Shown: piece by piece, positions 17,683 through 25,405 of the stretch | Position numbering within the stretch: the first letter of the stretch is position 1 | Layout: each line of letters starts with the position of its first letter | Source of the DNA: Bacteroidales bacterium | Lineage (GTDB): Bacteria > Bacteroidota > Bacteroidia > Bacteroidales > UBA932 | NCBI GenBank assembly: GCA_017935505.1 | Contig: JAGBHM010000030.1 | Location: 1-38,826 of the forward strand | Direction: 5' to 3' | DNA: 38,826 bases | Translations under genes and position numbers: made by a program | The notes under the pieces: model-generated | What the model saw: only the letters and a program-made list of their open reading frames with translations | What the model was told of the DNA's origin: nothing | The model's database searches: none

Positions 17683-18810
17683 ATGAAGTTTATTGTTTCA
17701 AGTACAGATCTATTACAAGGACTATTATCGGTATCGAGAGTTATCGCATCAAAGAACCCACTGCCAATTCTGGATAATTTTCTCTTCGTATTGGAAGGAA
17801 ACTCTTTGACAGTCACTGCATCCGATTCTGAAACCACTCTCAAGACGGTAATCAACATAGACGAAGTGACAGAAGGAGGAGAGATAGCAGTACCTGCAAA
17901 ACTTCTTACAGATACACTTAAAGAGCTGCCTACACAGCCTATAGAGTTTTCAACAGAACCCGAGAAGAACATCGTAAATATTGCATGGGCAAGCGGAAGC
18001 GCCCAGATTCCATACCTTTCAACAGAAGATTATCCGGAGCTTCCACAGCTGTCAGAGGCTGTAACCCTAAACTTCAAGGGCGGCATTCTTGCAGACGGTA
18101 TCAACAATACAATCTATGCAACAGCCGACGAAGAGTTGAGGCCTGTAATGAACGGTATTTTCTTTGATATCACACCGGAGAACACAACAATGGTGGCGTC
18201 AAATGCCCACAAACTCGTATGCTACACCCGTAACGATGTAAAGGGAAATGGAGCGTCGGGATTCATACTTCCAAAAAAACCGGCAAATATCCTCAAGAAC
18301 AACCTTGCCAAATTGGGAGATGAGAATGTGGAGATCTCGTTCGACAAAAAGAATGCATACTTCAAATTTGAGAATACACTCATGGTATGCCGTCTTGTTG
18401 ATGGTGTATACCCTGCATACCGTTCTGTGATTCCTAAGAACAATACAAATGTGGTATCAATCTCAAGGACAGAGATATTGAATGCCAGCAAACGTGTGGC
18501 TGTATGTTCGAACCAGGCAACAAGCCAGATTATCTTCAAACTGAGCCAGAACAAGCTGGAGATTTCGGCACAGGATGTGGATTTCTCTATGAGTGCCCAG
18601 GAGACACTGCACTGCGAGTATGAAGGAGCCCCTATGGAGATCGGATTCAAATCAACATTCCTGATTGAGATATTGGGTAATCTTCCATACGACCAGATCT
18701 GTATAAAACTTGCCGACCCTAACAGAGCCGCACTGATCCAGCCTGCAATACAGAGCGAGCCGGATGAGGAGATCTGTGCATTGCTGATGCCTATGCGTAT
18801 CAACAACTAG
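17683..18810 (+). CDS. dnaN: DNA polymerase III beta subunit (sliding clamp)
   Basis: A 375-residue protein with three successive clamp domains. It forms the dimeric ring that holds the replicative polymerase on DNA. The N-terminus MKFIVSSTDLLQGL, the TASDSETTL strand and the C-terminal LLMPMRI, which contributes to the partner-binding pocket, are characteristic. In-frame ATG codons at 17674 and 17683 are both possible; the latter gives the conserved N-terminus. The gene is not next to dnaA here. A DEDDh exonuclease gene follows after 45 bp and is probably co-transcribed, which links clamp and proofreading-type nuclease. Confidence 0.95.
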   Translation: MKFIVSSTDLLQGLLSVSRVIASKNPLPILDNFLFVLEGNSLTVTASDSETTLKTVINIDEVTEGGEIAVPAKLLTDTLKELPTQPIEFSTEPEKNIVNIAWASGSAQIPYLSTEDYPELPQLSEAVTLNFKGGILADGINNTIYATADEELRPVMNGIFFDITPENTTMVASNAHKLVCYTRNDVKGNGASGFILPKKPANILKNNLAKLGDENVEISFDKKNAYFKFENTLMVCRLVDGVYPAYRSVIPKNNTNVVSISRTEILNASKRVAVCSNQATSQIIFKLSQNKLEISAQDVDFSMSAQETLHCEYEGAPMEIGFKSTFLIEILGNLPYDQICIKLADPNRAALIQPAIQSEPDEEICALLMPMRINN

Positions 18811-18855
18811 CAGCCCTGAAACTAATGTAAATTCAGCATAAAATTCAAATAGAAT

Positions 18856-19620
18856 ATGCAATTGAACCTTAAAAACCCCCTACTTTTCTTTGACATAGAG
18901 AGTACGGGGTTAAATGTTGCTACAGACAGAATTGTAGAGATCTGCGCCGTAAAAGTCATGCCCAACGGCGATCAGGAGATAAAGACAAGAAGACTCAATC
19001 CAACCATTCCAATTTCGCCGGAGGCGCAGGCAGTGCATGGTATCTCCGATGAAGATGTAAAGGATTGTCCAAAATTCAAGGAGATTGCAAAGAGTCTTGC
19101 TCAGTGGATGACAGGATGTGATATTGCCGGATACAACTCCTTGAAATTCGATATTCCGCTTCTTGCGGAGGAGTTCCTGAGAGCTGGTGTAGAGTTTGAC
19201 TTCAGGAAACGTCATCTTGTTGATGTACAGAATATTTTCCACAAGATGGAACAGCGGACACTGTCGGCTGCATATAAATTTTATTGTCACAAAGACCTTG
19301 AGAATGCCCATAGCGCAGAAGCTGACACTTTGGCAACATATGAAATATTGAAAGCCCAGCTCGACAAATATCCTGAAACTCTCAAAAACGATGTTGCGAT
19401 GCTTGCAGAGTTCTCCACACGCACCCGTTTTGTAGATTATGCAGGAAGAATTGTACTCAACGACAAAGACCAGCCTGTGATAAACTTTGGAAAGCACAAG
19501 GGTAAACTGGTTGAGGAGGTACTCCTTAAAGAGCCAAGCTACTATTCATGGATGATGAATGGTGATTTTACACTCGACACCAAAAAAGTACTCACAGACA
19601 TTAAACTTAAAATGCGATAG
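18856..19620 (+). CDS. DnaQ-like DEDDh 3'-5' exonuclease
   Basis: A 254-residue exonuclease related to the epsilon subunit of DNA polymerase III. The active-site residues are visible: D13 and E15 (FFDIEST), D99 (NSLKFDIPLL), H152 and D157 (HSAEADTL), giving the DEDDh signature. After the exonuclease domain (about 1-175), a C-terminal tail of roughly 60 residues carries FGKHKGK and an SYYSWMM segment, a small module often attached to exonucleases in this phylum. Placement directly after dnaN suggests a role as proofreading or repair nuclease in replication. A 194-residue FAH-like gene follows after 6 bp. The exact biological role is inferred from family and context. Confidence 0.88.
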   Translation: MQLNLKNPLLFFDIESTGLNVATDRIVEICAVKVMPNGDQEIKTRRLNPTIPISPEAQAVHGISDEDVKDCPKFKEIAKSLAQWMTGCDIAGYNSLKFDIPLLAEEFLRAGVEFDFRKRHLVDVQNIFHKMEQRTLSAAYKFYCHKDLENAHSAEADTLATYEILKAQLDKYPETLKNDVAMLAEFSTRTRFVDYAGRIVLNDKDQPVINFGKHKGKLVEEVLLKEPSYYSWMMNGDFTLDTKKVLTDIKLKMR

Positions 19621-19626
19621 TGCGTT

Positions 19627-20211
19627 ATGAATATAATAACGGTTCCATACAACAGTGATTTTCATTATATAAGGCCGGACATATCTCTGAACAGGGATAG
19701 TAACGACTATTTCTGCCCGGACGATATAACAGAGATTGCTGTTGTTCCGTTCATTTATATACGCATGGAGAGGGCCGGGAAGGCCATATCGGCAAAATTT
19801 GCCAACAGATACTGCTCACAAATTGGATATGGCGTGAGTCTCTCGGCAAAATCACTTATTGTAGAGAACTGCCCGGTGAGTTTCCAGACAGCAAATTCAC
19901 TGGACAACTCTACATATATATCACAACTGTTCCAGCCGGAGCAGTATCCGGCAGAGGATGTTCTCAAAGGCCTTGAATATATGGAGCAGAATATTGCCGG
20001 GTTCCAGTTTGATGATGAAAACCCATGGAAGGCTCTTCTGGCTTCGGATGCCGGAAAAATCATGCAGTTTTTCTACGAAAAGATTGAGAAGATAACCAGA
20101 TATACCTCTGTGAGGACAGGTGATTTCATTGCAATGGAGCTGCACACTCCTGTTATCATGCCATCAGAGATGGCAATAAAATTTGGAGAGATCTGTTTCT
20201 CAATCAAATAG
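19627..20211 (+). CDS. Degenerate fumarylacetoacetate hydrolase-like protein
   Basis: A 194-residue cytoplasmic protein. I recognise a weak match to the FAH superfamily. IRPDISL near residue 15, the EIAVVPFIYIRM strand (36-47), GKAISAKFANRY (51-62) and IGYGVSLSAKSL (66-77) line up with the MKPDSAL, EIHYEAEIV, GKxIxEKFAxRY and IGLGIDFTARDL blocks of bacterial FAH enzymes. The catalytic metal ligands appear lost: the Glu-x-Glu position reads VVPF and the Asp of GIDF is Ser71. It may be a non-enzymatic relative or a structural reuse of the fold. It is the third gene of the dnaN operon, 6 bp behind the exonuclease, and converges on the BaiN-like gene. Assignment comes from memory of family motifs, without an alignment. 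Confidence 0.6.
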   Translation: MNIITVPYNSDFHYIRPDISLNRDSNDYFCPDDITEIAVVPFIYIRMERAGKAISAKFANRYCSQIGYGVSLSAKSLIVENCPVSFQTANSLDNSTYISQLFQPEQYPAEDVLKGLEYMEQNIAGFQFDDENPWKALLASDAGKIMQFFYEKIEKITRYTSVRTGDFIAMELHTPVIMPSEMAIKFGEICFSIK

Positions 20212-20242
20212 TTGCAAAAATATCTCCCGGCTTGCAAAACCC

Positions 20243-21517
20243 CTATAGGCCTCTGCATATCGATTCTACAGCCAAGGCTGCTGTAGAGAATGCTATCTGC
20301 AGATTATAGCCTCCAGTATCTCCGTCGAGATCAAGAACTTCACCAACAAAATAGAGTCCCTGCACAAGTTTGGACTCCATGCTCTTTTTGGAGATCTCCT
20401 GAAGTGAGACACCTCCGGCCGTAACCACACAGCGCTCATATCCAACATTCGATCTTATCTCAAACCTCCACTCCTTTAAAAGATGTGGCAGATTTTCAAT
20501 TGTCAATCCCCTCTTTGAGCTTCCCGAATTTGTACGGCAAGATGAGACAAACGGCTCTACAAGTGCTTTTGGCATCAACTTTGGCAGCAGATGACGTGCA
20601 ACTCCCCTCTCCTGATTCTTCTCCAACTCATCTCTCTGTCCTGCCGATAAAGCCGCCATCTCCCTCTGTATCCTATCAGCAAGCTGCTTTAGAGAAACGG
20701 CCGGCTTGAGGTCGAGAAGTACCGACACTTTTTGCCCGTTTCTGAGATTCTGCACAGCCTTACGACTGATTTTAAAGCCAATAGGCCCCTCCATTCCACC
20801 ATTGGTAAAATCGATATCGCCAAATTCAGTCTGTACAGGCTGGTTATTTATTAAAAGTGTAGCCTCTACATTTTTAAGTGAAATACCGTGATATTGCTCC
20901 GAATATCCGGCCGGAACGAGTGCTGTCAATGATGGGAAGCACTCCACTATCTTATGACCGAAGCTCTTTGCAAACCTGTAGCCGTCGCCGGTAGAGCCTG
21001 TTACCGGATATGACAAACCGCCTGTTGCGACAATCACATTTTTGGACGATGCAACTGGTGAACCATCGGCCATAACTGTAAAGATTCCGCTGCCGGCCTC
21101 CTTTATAATCTCTTCAACTTCACAATCGGTTATAATATCCACCCCTCTGCTCTCCATCCACGAAACAAGTGTATCTGTAACATCCTGGGCTCTCATGCTC
21201 TTTGGAAAGACACGGTCACCCCTCTCCACAACCAGAGGCAGCCCCATGCTTTCAAAAAACTCCATCACTTTAATGTTGTCCATCGAGAAAAAGGCATTCT
21301 TGAAGAAAATGTTTTTAGGATGAACATGATGCTGGAACTCCTCCCATGGCTTTGTATTTGTAAGGTTGCACCTTCCTTTGCCTGTAAGGGCTATCTTTCT
21401 GCCACATCTGCCATTTTTCTCAAGCAGAGTCACAGAAATCCCCTTTGTAGCGGCCATTGCTGCAGCAAACAGCCCTGCAGCACCTCCACCTATTATAATA
21501 ATATCAGATTTCATCAT
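20243..21517 (-). CDS. BaiN/HI0933-family NAD(P)/FAD-dependent oxidoreductase
   Basis: A 424-residue flavoprotein. The FAD-binding Rossmann motif is IIIIGGGAAGLFAA near the N-terminus, and the second conserved block appears as VATGGLSYPVTGSTGDGY. The C-terminal GEVLDLDGDTGGYNLQIAFSTA segment, which contacts FAD, is present. The family includes BaiN, proposed to act on bile-acid intermediates, but most members are uncharacterised, so no substrate is claimed. The frame runs to 21562, but the tandem ATGs at 21517 and 21514 give the standard start (MMKSDIIII). A near-consensus -7 box lies only 5 bp upstream, so its mRNA may be leaderless. It is divergent from the binding-protein gene. Confidence 0.87.
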   Translation of the reverse strand: MMKSDIIIIGGGAAGLFAAAMAATKGISVTLLEKNGRCGRKIALTGKGRCNLTNTKPWEEFQHHVHPKNIFFKNAFFSMDNIKVMEFFESMGLPLVVERGDRVFPKSMRAQDVTDTLVSWMESRGVDIITDCEVEEIIKEAGSGIFTVMADGSPVASSKNVIVATGGLSYPVTGSTGDGYRFAKSFGHKIVECFPSLTALVPAGYSEQYHGISLKNVEATLLINNQPVQTEFGDIDFTNGGMEGPIGFKISRKAVQNLRNGQKVSVLLDLKPAVSLKQLADRIQREMAALSAGQRDELEKNQERGVARHLLPKLMPKALVEPFVSSCRTNSGSSKRGLTIENLPHLLKEWRFEIRSNVGYERCVVTAGGVSLQEISKKSMESKLVQGLYFVGEVLDLDGDTGGYNLQIAFSTAALAVESICRGL

Positions 21518-21521
21518 AATG

Positions 21522-21529
21522 CAAAGTAA
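21522..21529 (-). promoter_or_regulatory. Possible -7 box for the BaiN-like gene
   Basis: TTACTTTG on the minus strand differs at one base from TAnnTTTG. Only four bases separate it from the ATG at 21517, so transcription from here would give a leaderless mRNA. A weaker opposing box (TAATTTTA, 21542-21549) could serve the divergent lipoprotein gene. Confidence 0.35.
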
Positions 21530-21574
21530 CATATTTTTTCCTAATTTTACATTCACAATCATATTCCTGAAAAA

Positions 21575-22753
21575 ATGAAGATAATTTCCAAAGTTCCGCT
21601 CTTATCAGCGCTCCTTCTGGCTTTTGCCATCATTGCATCATGCGGCGGCAATCCGGATGGAGGAGGCCTGTCGGGAAACAAGGCAAGTGGTCAAACTGAA
21701 AATGGCTCCATATATGCAAGACATTTTACAATAGAGGAGAGCGACAGCTCAATAAAGAGCCTGATAATCAAAAATACCTGGAGCGGAAAGCTTAAAGATG
21801 AGAAATACCTTTTGGTTCCGAGAGACTGCACAAAACTTTTGTCAGAAAATATATATACAATTCCATATCCTTTAAAAAGTGTAGTATGCATGTCTTCATC
21901 ACATGTGGCATATATTGCAGCACTCGGGCAAGCAGAGGTTATAAAGGGGATATCAGGCACCAGATTCATCTACAATAAACAGGTAAGACAACTCATTGCA
22001 GATGGCCGTATAAAGGATGTAGGCGGCGAAAACCTGCCAAATTATGAACTGATAATGGCAATGAAACCGGATGTTGTAATAGCATATGGCATCAGCGGTG
22101 CAGACAACTCCTATATAGAGAAGCTTCAGAAGCTTGGTGTAAAGACTCTCACGATTGGTGATTATCTCGAAAACTCCCCTCTTGGAAAGCTGGAATACAT
22201 GAAACTCTTTGGAGCCTTGTGCGGAAAGAGTGCGATGGCAGACTCTCTCTTTTCCCATAAAGTTGAAGAGTATCTGAAGATAAAGGAGAAGATTTTTGAA
22301 GCGGTAAAGGGAAGCAGCCGCACAAAAGTGATGCTCAATGCCCCATATAAAGGGATATGGTATATTCCAGGAGGTGAAAATTACACATCCCAGCTGATAA
22401 AAGATGCCGGAGGTATAATTCTCGGCTCGGTGGAAAACAGTTCACAATCCACACAATCGGGCTTTGAACAGGCATACGCCTATGCACTACAGGCCGATGT
22501 ATGGCTCCACCCAAACACCATGAAGAGTATAGATGATATTATATCGGAGAACAATCTGTTCAAAAACATTCCTGCGCTTAAAAATGGGCGTGTATACAAC
22601 AATACACTGCGCAACACACCCGAAGGGGGCAGTGATTTTTGGGAGACCGGAGTGATAGAGCCTCACATAATACTGCATGACCTTGCACTCATCCTGCATC
22701 CTGAACTATTTGAAGGGGAGAGCGGTTTTGAATACTATATAAAATTGGAGTAG
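21575..22753 (+). CDS. Orphan periplasmic-binding lipoprotein (TroA/BtuF-FepB type)
   Basis: A 392-residue substrate-binding protein of the iron-siderophore/cobalamin ABC importer class. Residues 1-22 form a lipoprotein signal with lipobox IIASC (Cys23). Two lobes are joined by the long helix typical of the class: the first starts near VVCMSSSHVAYIAALG, with MKPDVVIAYGISG marking its last strand, and the second starts near SSRTKVMLNAPYKG. Substrate cannot be inferred; iron chelates, haem and cobalamin are common for the group. No permease or ATPase gene is adjacent, as the next gene is hsp20 on the other strand. It may deliver to a transporter encoded elsewhere. Confidence 0.82.
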   Translation: MKIISKVPLLSALLLAFAIIASCGGNPDGGGLSGNKASGQTENGSIYARHFTIEESDSSIKSLIIKNTWSGKLKDEKYLLVPRDCTKLLSENIYTIPYPLKSVVCMSSSHVAYIAALGQAEVIKGISGTRFIYNKQVRQLIADGRIKDVGGENLPNYELIMAMKPDVVIAYGISGADNSYIEKLQKLGVKTLTIGDYLENSPLGKLEYMKLFGALCGKSAMADSLFSHKVEEYLKIKEKIFEAVKGSSRTKVMLNAPYKGIWYIPGGENYTSQLIKDAGGIILGSVENSSQSTQSGFEQAYAYALQADVWLHPNTMKSIDDIISENNLFKNIPALKNGRVYNNTLRNTPEGGSDFWETGVIEPHIILHDLALILHPELFEGESGFEYYIKLE

Positions 22754-22768
22754 CTATATAAAATCAAT

Positions 22769-22803
22769 ACTCCCTGCATCCGCTTTGAAGGAATGCAAGG
22801 AGT
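22769..22803 (-). terminator. Hairpin terminator after hsp20
   Basis: ACTCCcTGCATcC (from 22769) pairs with GGAATGCAaGGAGT (to 22803) around a short loop, with minor mismatches. On the minus strand it is followed by a T-rich stretch (ATTGATTTTAT). It lies between the convergent hsp20 and binding-protein genes and could act on both. Confidence 0.6.
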
Positions 22804-22820
22804 AAGGGTCCATTAATCGG

Positions 22821-23249
22821 CTATTGGACAATTATCTCTTTCTCTACAGTTTTAGTATGCTCCACAGGAAGCTTGGGCACATCAATCACCAAGACTCCAT
22901 TGTCTACTTTTGCAGAAATCTTTGATTCATCCACATTTTCGGGAAGAATCATTGTCTGCTGGAATTTCGTATATGAAAACTCCCTTCTCAAATATTTTCC
23001 CTCCTTCTTCTCCTCCCTGTTATCATACTTTTTCTCCATTGTGATAACCAGATTATTATCTTCATCCAGTCTCACCTTAAAATCATCCTTGGTCATTCCC
23101 GGCACTGCAAGCTCAACCCTATAGTCATTTTCATTCTCAATCACATTTACGGCTGGGGCTGTTGCATTTGCCCTTGTCATGAGATTATTGTCGAAAAAGT
23201 CATTAAAAATACTTGGCAGCCATTGCTGTGGTCTTCTTACCGGCATCAT
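22821..23249 (-). CDS. Small heat shock protein Hsp20 (alpha-crystallin family)
   Basis: A 142-residue ATP-independent chaperone. The alpha-crystallin domain covers about residues 35-125, beginning with INVIENENDYRVELAVPGM and containing the conserved V-x-G-V-L-type strand as VDNGVLVIDVPK. The C-terminal I-x-I/V-type tail ends EIIVQ. These proteins bind unfolding proteins in the cytoplasm during stress. Two ATGs begin the frame (MMPVRRPQQW). Unusually, a perfect AAGGAGG lies 8 bp ahead of the first ATG. No consensus TAnnTTTG box is seen upstream, so a stress-specific or alternative promoter is possible. Confidence 0.93.
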   Translation of the reverse strand: MMPVRRPQQWLPSIFNDFFDNNLMTRANATAPAVNVIENENDYRVELAVPGMTKDDFKVRLDEDNNLVITMEKKYDNREEKKEGKYLRREFSYTKFQQTMILPENVDESKISAKVDNGVLVIDVPKLPVEHTKTVEKEIIVQ

Positions 23250-23257
23250 AATTATAT

Positions 23258-23264
23258 CCTCCTT
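23258..23264 (-). promoter_or_regulatory. Perfect Shine-Dalgarno sequence of hsp20
   Basis: AAGGAGG on the minus strand, 8 bp before the hsp20 ATG at 23249. None of the other start codons examined in this window is preceded by such a sequence, in line with the weak use of Shine-Dalgarno pairing in Bacteroidetes. Confidence 0.75.
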
Positions 23265-23316
23265 GTTAATATTTTATTATTGTATACCAATTAACATCGC
23301 ACAGCTGAATATGTTC

Positions 23317-23357
23317 AAAAAAAAATGGCAGCCAGTCTGTCGCTAGACATTCTGGCC
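23317..23357 (-). terminator. Terminator of the ackA-ptb-buk operon
   Basis: On the minus strand the segment 23357 to 23326 folds as an imperfect hairpin (TGGCCAG, TGTC-TAGC-GACA, CTGGCTGCCA) and runs directly into nine T residues (23317-23325). It lies 28 bp after the buk stop codon and ahead of hsp20. Confidence 0.8.
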
Positions 23358-23384
23358 ACCACCAATTTTTATTCCTACAGGTTT

Positions 23385-24455
23385 CTAGTATACTTTCACC
23401 TGCTCGGTTCCATTCAGGACTGCAAGACCGTTACCGGCCAATGCGCCCATCTCATCTTCACCTGGATATACGGCAACAGGAGCAATGAACTCAACTTTGC
23501 TCTTCACCTGTTCCATAAGAGGTTTGTTGTATGCAATACCACCTGTAATTATAATGGCATCAACTTTTCCATTAACTACAGTAGCCATCGCTCCAATCTC
23601 CTTTGCAAGCTGGTATGCAAAAGCATCTGAAATAAGGGTAGCCTCAGCATCTCCGGCAGCAACTCTATTCTCAACATCCTGGAAAGAGTTTGTACCAAGA
23701 TAGGCAACTACGCCACCTTTACCGGAGATCATCTTGCGGATCTCAGCCTCAGTATATTTTCCACCAAAACAGAGATTTACAACCTGAGCTGCAGGAAGTC
23801 CGCCAGAACGCTCTGGAGAGAATGGACCCTCGCCGTTCAATGCATCATTTACATCAACAACTTTGCCTTTCTCATGAATTCCGACAGATACACCGCCACC
23901 CAAGTGAGCCACTATAAGGTTAAGCTCCTCATACTTTTTGCCGTTCTCTCTAGCATAAAGTTTTGCTATAGCCTTCTGGTTCAAAGCATGGAAAATTGAT
24001 ATGCGGCTGAAAAGAGGATGACCGGCAATTCTTGCAACAGGAGCCAACTCATCAACAACAACTGGATCTGCAATAAGGGCAGGAATATTTCCAACCTCCT
24101 CTGCCAAATCTTTTGCAATGATTGCTCCAAGATTGCTTGCATGCTCACCATTCTTTCCACTCTTGATATCCTCAATCATGGCATCATTTACACTGTAAAC
24201 GCCAGATGGTATCGGTTTAACAAGACCGCCCCTTCCAACAATCACATCCAACGACTTCAATTCAATATTGTTCTCAACCAAAGCCGCCTTTATTGTCTCT
24301 TTTCTGAAGTTGAACTGCTCTATTACATTCTTGTATGGAGCCAACTCCTCATTAGTATGCCTGAGGGTTTTTGTAAACACCTCTTTTGTATCTTCGTATA
24401 CCGAAATCTTTGTTGATGTAGATCCCGGATTGATAGCCAGTATCAGTTTTGCCAT
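23385..24455 (-). CDS. buk: Butyrate kinase
   Basis: A 356-residue member of the acetate/propionate kinase superfamily. It transfers phosphate from butyryl phosphate (or branched-chain acyl phosphate) to ADP, giving ATP and the free acid. The ATP-binding loop is NPGSTSTK at 9-16. The VGRGG, AHLGGG and GGIAYN blocks characteristic of butyrate kinases rather than acetate kinases are visible. It follows ptb after 6 bp and ends at a terminator, so it is the last gene of ackA-ptb-buk. Whether the physiological substrate is butyrate, isobutyrate or isovalerate cannot be settled from sequence. Confidence 0.95.
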   Translation of the reverse strand: MAKLILAINPGSTSTKISVYEDTKEVFTKTLRHTNEELAPYKNVIEQFNFRKETIKAALVENNIELKSLDVIVGRGGLVKPIPSGVYSVNDAMIEDIKSGKNGEHASNLGAIIAKDLAEEVGNIPALIADPVVVDELAPVARIAGHPLFSRISIFHALNQKAIAKLYARENGKKYEELNLIVAHLGGGVSVGIHEKGKVVDVNDALNGEGPFSPERSGGLPAAQVVNLCFGGKYTEAEIRKMISGKGGVVAYLGTNSFQDVENRVAAGDAEATLISDAFAYQLAKEIGAMATVVNGKVDAIIITGGIAYNKPLMEQVKSKVEFIAPVAVYPGEDEMGALAGNGLAVLNGTEQVKVY

Positions 24456-24461
24456 AAAAAA

Positions 24462-25367
24462 TTATTTTGCAGTAATTGCAGCCAATGCTATTGAATTCAA
24501 TTTGGTATCGATGCTGTCTGCGCGGCTTGACAATACACATGGAGCTTTCGCACCTGCAACCATTGCAGCAACTCTAACACCTGGGATAAGCTGGGTATTC
24601 GATTTGTAGAATACATTAGCAGCCTCGATAGAAGGGAATACAAGACAATCTGCATCACCGGCAACCTGGCTTGTAAGTTTCTTGATCTTAACTGCCTCCT
24701 CAGACAATGCAACGTCCAAAGCCAAAGGACCATCTACAACACAGCCTGAAATCTGGCCTCTGTCGCTCATCTTTGCAAGCATTGCAGCCTCAACACATGC
24801 AGGCATACCCTGAAGCATCTGCTCTGTAGCTGTAATCATTGCAACTTTAGGTTTCTCAACACCAATTGCCTTTGCAGTATCTGCCACATATTTGATCATA
24901 GCCTGTTTCTGTTTGAAATCAGGAGCTGGAATTACAGCAATGTCAGAGATTACAAGCAATTTGTGATAGTTAGGATTCTGTACAAGACATACGTGGCTCA
25001 AAACTGCTTTTGGAGGAAGGAGACCTTTCTCTTTGTTAAGGATGCCGCGCATATATTTGTCTGTTGAACAAAGGCCTTTCATAAGAATATCAGCCTCACC
25101 GTTATTTACCATCTCAACAGCCTGGGCAATTGATTTCAACTCATTAGGATTGTGGATGATTGTAAAGATTGATTTGTCGATATTCTCTTTCTGACAAACC
25201 TCTGCAATCATATTCTCATCACCAACAAGTGTACCCTCAACAATACCGGCTTTGATTGCCAATCCAACAGCGCTGATAGTATGGTCATCAACAGCCCATG
25301 CAGCTACAAGTCTTTTTTTAGGTTTTGAACGCAACTGCTCAAATAATTCATCAAAATTCTTAATCAT
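24462..25367 (-). CDS. ptb: Phosphate butyryltransferase
   Basis: A 301-residue enzyme of the PTA/PTB family. It exchanges CoA for phosphate on butyryl-CoA or a related acyl-CoA, making the acyl phosphate used by the butyrate kinase downstream. The compact single-domain length, pairing with buk only 6 bp away, and conserved blocks such as GDADCLVFP and DGPLALDVALS near the active-site cleft favour butyryl over acetyl transfer. A branched-chain or mixed substrate range is possible. It lies 38 bp after ackA with no promoter in the gap. Confidence 0.92.
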   Translation of the reverse strand: MIKNFDELFEQLRSKPKKRLVAAWAVDDHTISAVGLAIKAGIVEGTLVGDENMIAEVCQKENIDKSIFTIIHNPNELKSIAQAVEMVNNGEADILMKGLCSTDKYMRGILNKEKGLLPPKAVLSHVCLVQNPNYHKLLVISDIAVIPAPDFKQKQAMIKYVADTAKAIGVEKPKVAMITATEQMLQGMPACVEAAMLAKMSDRGQISGCVVDGPLALDVALSEEAVKIKKLTSQVAGDADCLVFPSIEAANVFYKSNTQLIPGVRVAAMVAGAKAPCVLSSRADSIDTKLNSIALAAITAK

Positions 25368-25405
25368 AGTTCTATATTTTTTAATATTCAGTTCTGTAAA
25401 TTAAT

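Noticed and set aside
18222..18806. Open frame of 194 codons on the minus strand, and a similar one at 18910-19497
   Set aside because: Both are antisense to well-supported genes (dnaN and the exonuclease) and their translations look like reverse-frame noise without domain signatures.
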